From Thermoleophilia bacterium (lineage in GTDB: Bacteria; Actinomycetota; Thermoleophilia; Gaiellales; SKUG01): a stretch of DNA of 10,771 nucleotides. The notes under the pieces are model-generated. The model saw only the letters and a program-made list of their open reading frames with translations. It was not told the DNA's origin and did not search any database. Position numbers and translations under genes: made by a program. Within the stretch, counting starts at the first letter, position 1. Every line of letters starts with the position of its first letter. Below are positions 1 through 6,518 of this stretch, in pieces. The stretch is from the NCBI GenBank assembly GCA_020438525.1, contig JAGQUL010000152.1:1-10771 (forward strand), given 5' to 3'.

Positions 1-126
1 GGGCGGAGCGTGGGCCGATCGACGCAAATTGGCGCACGCGCGTCAGCTGCGCCCCGAGCTCGGTCGATGGACGAACTACCGCGAGGTGCACCTCCAGCAC
101 CCCGATCTACCCCGAACTACTCCCAC
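1..126. other. Unassigned stretch upstream of a terminator
   Basis: No gene could be assigned here. All three plus-strand frames lack a stop codon in this stretch, while the minus strand has several, so no plus-strand gene ends inside it. An upstream gene must have ended before base 1, or this is the 3' untranslated part or the end of an RNA gene. A short inverted pair (GGCGCA at 31-36, TGCGCC at 48-53) is visible, but I recognise no tRNA, tmRNA, RNase P or SRP RNA signature. The hairpin immediately after it suggests that a plus-strand transcript ends here. Confidence 0.3.
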
Positions 127-165
127 GAAGGCCGCCGACGGACCAGCCCTCCGACGGCGGCCTTC
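127..165 (+). terminator. Strong hairpin, likely intrinsic terminator of an upstream transcript
   Basis: The left arm GAAGGCCGCCGACGG (127-141) pairs with CCGACGGCGGCCTTC (151-165) over 15 positions with a single A-A mismatch and a 9-base loop. There is no long T-run afterwards, only GATCTTCC, which is common for actinobacterial terminators. The plus strand is chosen because no minus-strand gene lies immediately to its right. It isolates the following EEP gene from whatever precedes the window. Confidence 0.6.
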
Positions 166-269
166 GATCTTCCCCGACCCCGCCCGGAGCGGGACATTCG
201 GAGCCCCGCACTCGATAGACAGGAAGCAGGCCGGCACCAGCCGGTCGCATTCGGGGGAGCAGCTGGTCG

Positions 270-1532
270 TTGGGGGACCTGCAGGTCGATCACTACGTGC
301 GATTCGCGCGCGAGCCCGCTCGCGGGGCATCGCTGCCTGCCGTGGACCTGCCCGAGCACGAGCCGGCACTCCCGGATCGCTTCGGCGACCAGGTCCGTGC
401 GCGCTTGCCGCTCGTCGTGGGCGGCGCCGTGGCCGGTGCCGCGACGCTCGCCACGATCGCCACGCGATCCGGCGCACCGGTGTTTGCCCGCATCGTCGAC
501 GGGATCGCAGGCGCGATCGCAGGCGCATCCACCGTCGCGCTGGGCGGGGTCGCATTCGACTCGATCGCGCAACGAGGCCAGACACGCCGCAGCACCGCGC
601 CACAGGCATCCGGCGACGTGCGAGCGAGCGGCGAGCACCTGCGGGTGATGACCTTCAACGTCCACGGCGGAACCGGCGAGTTCGGGTCGTCGTTCGGCGG
701 CCCGCAGGAGCTCGAGGGGATCGCGGCAGCGATCGAGCGCGAGCACCCCGACGTGGTGCTGCTACAGGAGGTCAACGACTTCTCGGTCGAGGATGGGTTC
801 GACGACATGCTGGCGTCGCTCGCCGACCGGCTCGATCCGGATGGAGCGGTGTCCACGCCCGTCGTGCGCAACGCGACCGGCCGCCAGTTCGGCAATGCGG
901 TGCTCACGTTCAACGGCACGACGATCGACGATGCGCGCGCCCTGCTGAGCCCGGACCCACAGGGCGACGGAGCCGTGCGACGCGGCGTGGCGATCGTCGA
1001 CACGGTCTACGCGGCGGTGGAGTCCGCGGTGCGCGGACACGGATCGAGGCCGCTGGGCACGACCCAATATCGGCCGCGGTCGACGTCGGACGTGCTCGTG
1101 CGCACGCCTGCCGGCACCTCGGTTCGCGTGCTTGCGGGGCACTTCGGCTGGGCCGAAGGCGGCATCGACATTCCTCGACGCCAGGTCGATCCGACCGCGG
1201 CGCTGCTCGGCGCGTGGGACGGACCGACGATGCTCGGCGCCGACTTCAACGTGCGCAGCGGCACGAGGAACGGCGACCTCGAGGCGACGGCGTTCGCCGC
1301 CGCCGGGATGCACGACGCGTTCACCCAGCTTGGATACGCCACCGACGATCCCCGACGGGGCAGCTTCGGCAGCGGGCGGACCGGTGGTGCGCCCATCGAT
1401 CGCGTCTACGCGTCACGGCAGCTGCAGGCACGCGACATCCACGTCGCGACCTATCCCGACGGCGAGCCGGCGGCTAGCGACCATCGACCGGTCGTCGTGG
1501 ACTACACGATCACCGGCGACCGGTCGGGCTGA
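270..1532 (+). CDS. EEP (DNase I-like) superfamily hydrolase with hydrophobic N-terminus
   Basis: A 420-residue protein with an endonuclease/exonuclease/phosphatase fold from about residue 123 to the C-terminus. The hallmark residues are in order: N130 in TFNVHG, E167 in LLQEV, H291 in AGHFG, D325 and N327 in GADFN, and D404-H405 in SDHRP. This family cleaves phosphodiesters of nucleic acids or phospholipids, or phosphomonoesters of inositol phosphates, with Mg2+; the substrate cannot be told here. Residues 47-66 and 77-96 are rich in Gly/Ala and hydrophobic and could be membrane segments or a glycine-zipper-like region; no classic signal peptide is seen. The start is a TTG with GGGGGAG at 253-259 ahead of it (10-base spacer). 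A GTG at 297 is an alternative. The gene converges with the SHOCT gene, leaving only 4 bases between stops. The superfamily assignment is firm; the start and substrate are not. Confidence 0.85.
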   Translation: MGDLQVDHYVRFAREPARGASLPAVDLPEHEPALPDRFGDQVRARLPLVVGGAVAGAATLATIATRSGAPVFARIVDGIAGAIAGASTVALGGVAFDSIAQRGQTRRSTAPQASGDVRASGEHLRVMTFNVHGGTGEFGSSFGGPQELEGIAAAIEREHPDVVLLQEVNDFSVEDGFDDMLASLADRLDPDGAVSTPVVRNATGRQFGNAVLTFNGTTIDDARALLSPDPQGDGAVRRGVAIVDTVYAAVESAVRGHGSRPLGTTQYRPRSTSDVLVRTPAGTSVRVLAGHFGWAEGGIDIPRRQVDPTAALLGAWDGPTMLGADFNVRSGTRNGDLEATAFAAAGMHDAFTQLGYATDDPRRGSFGSGRTGGAPIDRVYASRQLQARDIHVATYPDGEPAASDHRPVVVDYTITGDRSG

Positions 1533-1536
1533 CGGC

Positions 1537-1905
1537 TCAGGCGAGCACGTCCGACTTGAGCTTGTCGAACTCGGCCTGCGAGATCACGCCGGCGTCGAGC
1601 AGGCCCTTCGCCTTGTGCAGGTCGTCGGCGGCCGAGCCGCCGGAGAGCCGACGCTGCGCGGCGATCGCGGCCTCGCGCAGCTCGCGATCCTGCTCGGTCT
1701 CGCGCGGGCGCACGATCGTGTAGGCGAGCACGCCGAGCACCGGCAGGAACACGAGGAAGATCGTCCAGAGCGCCTTGGCCCATCCACCGTGGTCGTTGCG
1801 GCGGAAGTTGTCCATGAACACGCTGATCACCACGAAGACCCACATCACGAGGATCGAGAACACGATCATCGTCCAGATCAGGTTGAGCAGGGGGTAGTCT
1901 TCCAT
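1537..1905 (-). CDS. PLDc_N plus SHOCT domain small membrane protein
   Basis: A 122-residue protein. Two membrane segments are visible at about residues 8-31 and 45-66. The second carries the LWxxFLxFLPxxGVLAY pattern of the PLDc_N domain, named after the N-terminus of cardiolipin synthases. A charged linker follows (RPRETEQDRELREA), then a SHOCT domain at about 94-121 with the typical LLDAGVISQAEFDKLK sequence. There is no phospholipase catalytic domain, so it is not a cardiolipin synthase. Such small proteins are widespread in actinobacteria and are thought to act in protein-protein contact at the membrane; the precise role is unknown. The ATG start is supported by AAGGAT (1911-1916) about 5 bases upstream. 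It appears to have its own promoter in the gap before the SRAP gene end. Confidence 0.85.
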   Translation of the reverse strand: MEDYPLLNLIWTMIVFSILVMWVFVVISVFMDNFRRNDHGGWAKALWTIFLVFLPVLGVLAYTIVRPRETEQDRELREAAIAAQRRLSGGSAADDLHKAKGLLDAGVISQAEFDKLKSDVLA

Positions 1906-1938
1906 GGTGAATCCTTGGTTGCGGAACCGAACGGTGCG

Positions 1939-1968
1939 ACGCTACCTGCCCGACCGGTCGTCAGGCAA
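1939..1968 (-). promoter_or_regulatory. Candidate promoter for the PLDc_N/SHOCT gene
   Basis: On the minus strand, TTGCCT (1963-1968, -35-like) and TAGCGT (1939-1944, -10-like, TAnnnT) are separated by 18 bases. Transcription would begin near 1932 and give a leader of about 27 bases containing the AAGGA ribosome binding site. The perfect palindrome CGACCGGTCG (1951-1960) lies between the two boxes and could be an operator. The -35 box overlaps the stop codon of the SRAP gene. This is based on pattern only. Confidence 0.4.
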
Positions 1969-2713
1969 GCGTGCCCTGCGTGGGTGCAGGTTCGGCTAGT
2001 GCCGGACCGTCGTTGTGCACGTCGTTCACCGCGCGCGAGACCGGCCACGCCTCCATCCGGTCGGCCGGGAACGGGCGCAGCAGCTCGAGCAGCAGCTCGG
2101 TCTGCTCGGGCGGGGTCTCGAGCCACGCCTGTGCGTCTTCGCCGTCGAGGATCGCCGGCATCCGGTCGTGGATCGGCGCGCACAGCTCGTTCGGGGTCGT
2201 GGTGATGATCGTGAACGTGAGCTCGGGGACGTTGTCGGGCGTCGTCCACTCCTCCGCGAACCCTGCGAGCAGGAACGGCTCGCAGGGCTCGCCCGGCACG
2301 GCCTGACGCTCGAGGCGCTCGCCTCGGTCGGTGTCGATCGCCGCGCCCTTCACGCGGATCACGTGCGGGACCTTCGAGCCCTTCGGGCCGGCCCACTCGT
2401 AGAACCCGGTGACCGGCACGAGGATGCGTCCCTTGCGGACCGCCGTGCGGAACGCAGGCTTGTCGATCACGGTCTCCGCGCGGGCATTGATGAGCGGGCG
2501 GATGTCCTTGCCGGGCAGCCGCGCCCAGGCGGGTACGAGCCCCCACTCGGCGCCCTGCAGCACGCGCTCGCCGGACGGGTTCAGCCCGAGCACGGGAAGC
2601 ACCTGGCTCGGTGCGGCGTTCCATGTCGGCTGCACGCTGCCCGCAGCGAGCTGCGCGTCGAGCAGGTTGGCGAGCGTGCGCCCCGGGAGCGCGAGCTGGT
2701 AGCGACCACACAT
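1961..2713 (-). CDS. yedK: SRAP domain abasic-site DNA-protein crosslinking peptidase (YedK/HMCES family)
   Basis: A 250-residue SOS response-associated peptidase. Family members attach their Cys2 covalently to abasic sites in single-stranded DNA, shielding them from nucleases and error-prone bypass, and remove their own initiator Met. The key residues are present: C2 in MCGRY, N76 in INARAET, E106 in GFYEW, and H182 in IHDRMP. The start was set at the MCGR methionine, because any upstream start would bury the essential N-terminal Cys. Length is close to the family norm (about 220-250). A loop at about 123-146 looks longer than in short homologues. It lies 10 bases after the PAP2 stop and is probably co-transcribed with it. 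No clear ribosome binding site is seen, but TAGCCT 7 bases upstream may allow a separate leaderless transcript. I saw no SOS box. Confidence 0.95.
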   Translation of the reverse strand: MCGRYQLALPGRTLANLLDAQLAAGSVQPTWNAAPSQVLPVLGLNPSGERVLQGAEWGLVPAWARLPGKDIRPLINARAETVIDKPAFRTAVRKGRILVPVTGFYEWAGPKGSKVPHVIRVKGAAIDTDRGERLERQAVPGEPCEPFLLAGFAEEWTTPDNVPELTFTIITTTPNELCAPIHDRMPAILDGEDAQAWLETPPEQTELLLELLRPFPADRMEAWPVSRAVNDVHNDGPALAEPAPTQGTLA

Positions 2714-2720
2714 GCGGCGA

Positions 2721-2726
2721 AGGCTA
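2721..2726 (-). promoter_or_regulatory. Possible -10 box for a leaderless SRAP transcript
   Basis: TAGCCT (TAnnnT type, minus strand) lies 7 bases before the SRAP ATG and overlaps the TAG stop of the PAP2 gene. No Shine-Dalgarno-like sequence is seen between them. With this spacing, transcription would start at or next to the A of ATG. This is weak evidence alone; it is listed because two other genes in the window share the pattern. Confidence 0.25.
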
Positions 2727-3365
2727 ACGCAGCAGGGGGTCGACCGGCTGGTCGAGCGATGCCGGTCGTCGTCGCACCGCCTCCGCGCCGGCTGCGACGA
2801 GGAGCGCGCATGCACAGCCGAGCAGGGCCCCGGCGACGATGTCGGTCGGGTAGTGCACGCCCAGCACGACGCGGGAGAACGCGGTGAGCGATGCGTAGGC
2901 GCCGAGCACAAGGACTCCCCACCACGCCCGCAGCCGAGGCTCGGCGAGCAGCAGCGCGGCGGCGAGCGCGAACGCGAGCGTCGCGTGGCCGCTCGGCATC
3001 GACCAGCCGCCAGCGTGGTAGGCCGCGATGTCGGGTCGCGGCCGCTGGAACACCTGCTTCAGCGCCCCGAACGCGACGTCGGCGAGCAGCACGCTCACCA
3101 CGACCTGCGCCGCGCCAAGCGGTCGCCGCCGCACGATCAGCAGTGCGGCTGCGATCGCGACCAGCACCGAGTAGCGCAGGTCGTAGCCCCAGCGGGTGAG
3201 CGTTCGCATCACGTCACCGAACCAGCCGTCGCGCAGCGACTGCGCGTGCACGTCGATCGCCCGGTCGAAGGCGGGGCTGCCGAACGTGCTCACCACGATC
3301 GCGATCGCGAGCGAGGCGAGCAGGCAGGCCCCGGCGGCCAGCAGCAGCCGGCGCGCGGGGCTCAC
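2724..3365 (-). CDS. PAP2 family membrane phosphatase
   Basis: A 213-residue type 2 phosphatidic acid phosphatase-like protein. All three catalytic motifs are intact: K103-x6-R110-P111, PSGH at 124-127, and S164-R165 with H171 and D175 in SRxxxxxHxxxD. Hydrophobic segments at about 6-26, 66-78, 86-101, 128-141, 149-162 and 176-193 give the usual multi-pass topology, with the active site facing outside the membrane. Family members remove phosphate from lipids such as phosphatidic acid, undecaprenyl or phosphatidylglycerol pyrophosphate/phosphate; the substrate here is open. The start is a GTG whose bases overlap the TGA stop of the endonuclease gene (GTGA), which implies translational coupling. 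An ATG farther upstream would add 47 Arg-rich residues read out of frame through the nuclease gene and was rejected. Confidence 0.9.
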   Translation of the reverse strand: MSPARRLLLAAGACLLASLAIAIVVSTFGSPAFDRAIDVHAQSLRDGWFGDVMRTLTRWGYDLRYSVLVAIAAALLIVRRRPLGAAQVVVSVLLADVAFGALKQVFQRPRPDIAAYHAGGWSMPSGHATLAFALAAALLLAEPRLRAWWGVLVLGAYASLTAFSRVVLGVHYPTDIVAGALLGCACALLVAAGAEAVRRRPASLDQPVDPLLR

Positions 3366-4204
3366 TTGCCGAGGTCGAGCTTCCCGAATCCGACTGCGTC
3401 GACGTACTCGGGATGGTCGATGTACGGGTTGCGGTTGCCCTGCACGCGCTGCACCTCGTCGTTGCGGGCGCGCTCGTTGTCGTCGACGGGATCCTGGATG
3501 TTCCACTTGAGCAGCGTGGGCAGCTCATGCCGGAAGTTCTCGAGCGTGAAGTCCTGCGTGCGCGACTGCGAGTAACGCGTGTAGAAGTAGAGCAGGCCGC
3601 GGGCGATGTCGCCCTTCACGCTGTCGCGCGGCTCGAACACGGTCTCGCCGAGCGCGTCCACCCCGAGCTTGGCCTGGTTCGGGCCCTCGCCGGTCGACCA
3701 CTCGACCTTGAGCACCTCGCCGTAGGGATGGCTGCCGCGGCGCTCGTTGGTGCGGATGTCGGCCGGCTGCAGGTGGTGCAGGTCGCTCTGCGCGATGCCG
3801 GTGGCGCCCTTCGACTGCGGCCACGTGTGCTCGGTGTTGAGCCCGCGGTCGTACGCGTCCTTGCGGTTGGTGATCGGACCGTGCAGCTCGCCGGTGAACA
3901 CGTCCTCGACCTGGTTGTCGCCGTCGAGGTCGGCCACGTCGCCGAACAGCTCGTCGCGTGCCTGTGCGTAGCCGCGGTCGACGTGACCGGTTCGCACGAT
4001 CAGGTGCAGCGCCCGCAGCAGCTCCGCACCCTGCTTGCCCTGGGCGGTGGCGTAGTACTTCTCGAGGTCGCCCGATGCGGCACGTTGCTGGGCGCCGGCG
4101 GCGGTGTCGGGCGCGAGCGTCGCGACCGGGGCGATGCTGCGGTTGGGCGCGAGCGGAGCGGCAGGCGCGAGAACGGAGGCGGGAGCGACGGTGGCGAGCT
4201 GCAT
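3362..4204 (-). CDS. Endonuclease I family nuclease (secreted type)
   Basis: A 280-residue protein of the endonuclease I family (PF04231; E. coli EndA, Bacillus extracellular nucleases), which has a beta-beta-alpha-metal nuclease core that cuts DNA and/or RNA non-specifically. Diagnostic blocks are NTEHTWPQS at 123-131 (H126 as likely general base), DLHHLQP at 141-147, RTNERRGSHPYG at 151-162 and KGDIARGLLYFYTRY at 197-211. DLDGDNQVED at 92-101 fits the metal-binding or disulfide-free loop found in many homologues. The family is normally exported, but the N-terminus here is an Ala/Pro-rich tract (residues 1-40) with no basic n-region and no clear cleavage site. The start chosen is the ATG at 4204; the only upstream in-frame ATG lies inside the M42 gene and adds no signal. 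First gene of a nuclease-PAP2-SRAP cluster. Confidence 0.9.
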   Translation of the reverse strand: MQLATVAPASVLAPAAPLAPNRSIAPVATLAPDTAAGAQQRAASGDLEKYYATAQGKQGAELLRALHLIVRTGHVDRGYAQARDELFGDVADLDGDNQVEDVFTGELHGPITNRKDAYDRGLNTEHTWPQSKGATGIAQSDLHHLQPADIRTNERRGSHPYGEVLKVEWSTGEGPNQAKLGVDALGETVFEPRDSVKGDIARGLLYFYTRYSQSRTQDFTLENFRHELPTLLKWNIQDPVDDNERARNDEVQRVQGNRNPYIDHPEYVDAVGFGKLDLGK

Positions 4205-4210
4205 GGCGAA

Positions 4211-4216
4211 AGTCTG
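4211..4216 (-). promoter_or_regulatory. Possible -10 box for a leaderless endonuclease I transcript
   Basis: CAGACT (minus strand) ends 6 bases before the ATG at 4204. No Shine-Dalgarno-like sequence is present in those bases (TTCGCC). The spacing would put the transcription start at the A of ATG. The first base departs from the TAnnnT consensus, so this is tentative. Confidence 0.25.
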
Positions 4217-4284
4217 ACCGCTCGGGCTCGTTCGTGACGCACTTTTCGGCAGTTCGTCCCGATGCGGCCAGACCGGTGGCTCGA

Positions 4285-4299
4285 TCGTCGTGGCGACGA
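4285..4299 (-). terminator. Weak hairpin after the M42 operon
   Basis: TCGTCG (4285-4290) and CGACGA (4294-4299) form a 6-base-pair stem with a 3-base loop, 18 bases beyond the M42 stop. There is no T-run. It is the only hairpin I see in the 112-base gap (4205-4316) between the M42 operon and the endonuclease gene. Read-through into the nuclease cluster is possible. Confidence 0.25.
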
Positions 4300-4316
4300 G
4301 AAGATTCGAGCGTCGA

Positions 4317-5408
4317 TCAGCGCTCGCGCGTCGCCCAGCGATGCAGCAGGTCGATCGATGCCTCGGCATCCTCGAGCGCGAACAGCTCGCCCGGCGAGTG
4401 CAGGTAGCGCGTAGGGATGCTCACCACGCCCACCGGAACGCCACGCCCGGCGCGGGCGACGGAATCGGCATCCGTGTAGGTATGACGCCCGGCGGCGCTG
4501 ATCTGGATGTCGATGTTCGACTGCTCGGCCACGTCCACGAGCTCGCGCGCGATGCGCACGCGAGTCGTCGCTCCGAAGGTGACGGTCGGGCCCTTGCCCA
4601 CCTCGGAGTCCTCGGCGTGGTCGCCGGGCACGTCGCTCGTCCAGGTCACGTCGATCGCCACGGCCTCGTCGGGCTGCGCGCCGTAGGTGCCCGGGAGCGC
4701 GCCGATGCAGCCGATCTCCTCGCGGGTGGCACAGAGCGCGACCACCTCCACGCCGGAGCCCTTCGCCAGGCGTGCCACCTCGAGCGCGATGAACGCGCCG
4801 ATCCGGTCGTCGACCGAGCGGCTCATGACGCGCCGGTTGGGGAACACGTGCGGCGTGGTATCGAGCACGATCGGATCGCCGATCCGCATCAGCGCCTTGG
4901 CCTCGTCGGCGCTCGATGCACCCACGTCGATCCACATGTCCTTGAGCGTGGGCGCCTTGGAGCGGTCCTTGAGCTGGTGCGCGGCGAGCTTGCCCACGGT
5001 GCCGAGCAGCGTGCCGTTGCGCGTGAGGATGCGCACGCGCTGGCCGACGGGGACCGAGAGGTCCCAGCCACCGACCTGCTCGAAGTGCACGAGCCCCTTG
5101 TCGTCGATCCGGGTGACGACGAAGCCGATCTCGTCGATGTGCCCGGTGAGCATCACGCGGGGTCCGCTCGCGCCCTTGTTGACCGTGACGTGCACGTTCC
5201 CGATCGGATCCGTGTGGATGTCGTCGGCCCAGTCCTTCGCGTACTCGGTGACGAGGTCCGCGGCGGGCTCCTCGAAGCCGGAGGGTGCGGGCGTGTCGAG
5301 CAGCCGCATCAGGAACTCGAGCGAGTCGCCGTCGATCCTCACGTCGCCGTCGTAGTACGGCAGCGCGCGCTGCTCGTCGTCGCCCTGGCCCTTTTCGTCG
5401 TCGCTCAT
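4317..5408 (-). CDS. M42 family metallopeptidase, second of a tandem pair
   Basis: A 363-residue cytosolic aminopeptidase of family M42 (TET-type, which includes glutamyl/deblocking aminopeptidases once annotated as endoglucanases). These form hollow dodecamers with two metal ions per subunit and remove N-terminal residues from peptides. Expected ligands are in place: H90 in GHIDEIG, D200 in SRSVDDR, E230-E231 in TREEIG (general base plus ligand), D253 in AIDVT and H337 in RYLHSP. A PDZ-like inserted domain spans roughly 105-190. Compared with its upstream neighbour it has an acidic N-terminal extension of about 17 residues, so the core begins near residue 29. The ATG overlaps the upstream TGA (ATGA), which supports the start and implies translational coupling. 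The peptide specificity cannot be read from sequence. Confidence 0.93.
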   Translation of the reverse strand: MSDDEKGQGDDEQRALPYYDGDVRIDGDSLEFLMRLLDTPAPSGFEEPAADLVTEYAKDWADDIHTDPIGNVHVTVNKGASGPRVMLTGHIDEIGFVVTRIDDKGLVHFEQVGGWDLSVPVGQRVRILTRNGTLLGTVGKLAAHQLKDRSKAPTLKDMWIDVGASSADEAKALMRIGDPIVLDTTPHVFPNRRVMSRSVDDRIGAFIALEVARLAKGSGVEVVALCATREEIGCIGALPGTYGAQPDEAVAIDVTWTSDVPGDHAEDSEVGKGPTVTFGATTRVRIARELVDVAEQSNIDIQISAAGRHTYTDADSVARAGRGVPVGVVSIPTRYLHSPGELFALEDAEASIDLLHRWATRER

Positions 5409-6502
5409 GCGCCTGCTCCGTTCTTCGCCACCTGCTCCACCCATGCGGTGATCACGTCGATCGACGTGCGCACGTCGCGCAGGTCGACCTGCTCCACCGG
5501 CGTGTGCAGGTATCGGGCGGGCACGCTCACCAGGCAGGTGGCCATGCCGCGTCCGGCCTTGATCGTCTGGTCCGCGTCGGTCGCGGTGCGGCGCCCCTTG
5601 GCTCGGAGCTGGTGCGGCAGCTCGGCGGACTCGGCGGCATCGATCAGCTCGTCCACCACGCGGGCGGTGAGCGTCGCGCCGCGGGAGATGATCGGGCCGT
5701 TGCCGAGCTTCAGGTCGCCGAGGTCGGCGGCGCCGGGCGTGTCGCCGGGCGTGGTCACGTCGACCACGCAGGTCCGGTCGGGCTGGAGGTTGTATGCAGC
5801 GACCGTCGCGCCGCCCATGCCGTTCTCCTCCCCCACGCTGCCCACGGCAACGACCTCGGCTGCGACGCCCCGCTCGGCGCACGTTCGTGCGACCTCGAGC
5901 GCGACGAACAGGCCGACGCGGTTGTCGATCGAGCGCGAGACGAGGCGTGTGGAACCGGGCCCGCCAGTGCGGTGCGGGGTCACGTCCATCACCATCGGGT
6001 CGCCGACGCGCACGAGCGCTCCGGCGGTCTCGGCGTCGGTGGCGCCGATGTCCACCCACAGGTCGTCGATCTTCGGTGCTCGCGCACGAGCGGCGGCGTC
6101 GAGCGCGTGCACGGCGGTGCGGCTGATCGTGCCGAACACGGGCCCGCCGGCGGGCGTGCCGTCGATCCGAACGCGCTGGCCGGGCAGCACGACCGGGTCC
6201 CAGCCGCCGATCGAGGCGACCTTGCAGAAGCCCTGCTCGTTGATCTTGGTGACGATCAGGCCGATCTCGTCGAGGTGCCCGACGATCGCCACGCGTGGGC
6301 CGCTGCCCGCTCCGACCGTGGCGAACGTGTTGCCGATAGCGTCGGTCGACACGGCAGCACCGAACGTCTCGGCGTACGCACGAAACGCGTCGGAGGCCGG
6401 CTCCTCGAAACCCGATGGCGCCGGCGTGTCGAGCAGCTCGAGCAGGAACTGCTCGGCCGTCTGTTCAAGGATCTGATCTTCGTTTCCGTCGTCTGTAGGC
6501 AC
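5405..6502 (-). CDS. M42 family metallopeptidase, first of a tandem pair
   Basis: A 365-residue TET-type aminopeptidase, paralogous to the gene just downstream; both carry LLDTPAPSGFEEPA near the N-terminus and the same ligand order. Here the ligands are H76 in GHLDEIG, D193 in SRSIDNR, E225-E226 in GEENGMGG, D248 in VVDVT and H333 in RYLHTP. The role is removal of N-terminal residues from oligopeptides in the cytoplasm. The start is a GTG, chosen because AGGAGG (6508-6513) lies 5 bases upstream. It is the promoter-proximal gene of the pair. Beyond its promoter lie a gene of unknown function and a peptide-type ABC importer, which suggests but does not prove a part in use of imported peptides. 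Confidence 0.93.
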   Translation of the reverse strand: MPTDDGNEDQILEQTAEQFLLELLDTPAPSGFEEPASDAFRAYAETFGAAVSTDAIGNTFATVGAGSGPRVAIVGHLDEIGLIVTKINEQGFCKVASIGGWDPVVLPGQRVRIDGTPAGGPVFGTISRTAVHALDAAARARAPKIDDLWVDIGATDAETAGALVRVGDPMVMDVTPHRTGGPGSTRLVSRSIDNRVGLFVALEVARTCAERGVAAEVVAVGSVGEENGMGGATVAAYNLQPDRTCVVDVTTPGDTPGAADLGDLKLGNGPIISRGATLTARVVDELIDAAESAELPHQLRAKGRRTATDADQTIKAGRGMATCLVSVPARYLHTPVEQVDLRDVRTSIDVITAWVEQVAKNGAGA

Positions 6503-6507
6503 GAACG

Positions 6508-6513
6508 CCTCCT
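6508..6513 (-). promoter_or_regulatory. Strong ribosome binding site fixing the M42 GTG start
   Basis: AGGAGG on the minus strand lies 5 bases before the GTG at 6502. It is the best Shine-Dalgarno match at any start in this window, and it decides in favour of GTG. It contrasts with the apparently leaderless divergent gene at 6604. Confidence 0.75.
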
Positions 6514-6518
6514 ACCCA

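Noticed and set aside
29..1477. Very long open frames in Arg-rich translations overlapping the EEP gene and other genes on both strands.
   Set aside because: They are shadows of GC-rich genes: the translations are Arg/Ala/Pro-rich with no domain motifs, and they cross the 127-165 terminator or real genes.
1530..1539. Possible terminator between the convergent EEP and SHOCT genes.
   Set aside because: Only 4 bases separate the stops. The nearest dyad (ACCGG-CGA-CCGGT at 1512-1524) has just 5 pairs and no T-run, so I do not call it.
1537..1905. Cardiolipin synthase fragment, suggested by the PLDc_N-like segment.
   Set aside because: There is no HKD catalytic motif and the protein ends in an intact SHOCT domain with its own start and stop, so it is a complete small protein and not a remnant.
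2714..2911. An upstream extension of the SRAP gene by 66 residues.
   Set aside because: It would bury Cys2, which must become the N-terminal residue for catalysis, and it overlaps the PAP2 gene in another frame.
5409..6059. An upstream extension of the downstream M42 gene that would add about 217 residues.
   Set aside because: The extension is an Arg-rich out-of-frame reading of the first M42 gene, and the ATGA overlap together with the family N-terminus places the start at 5408.
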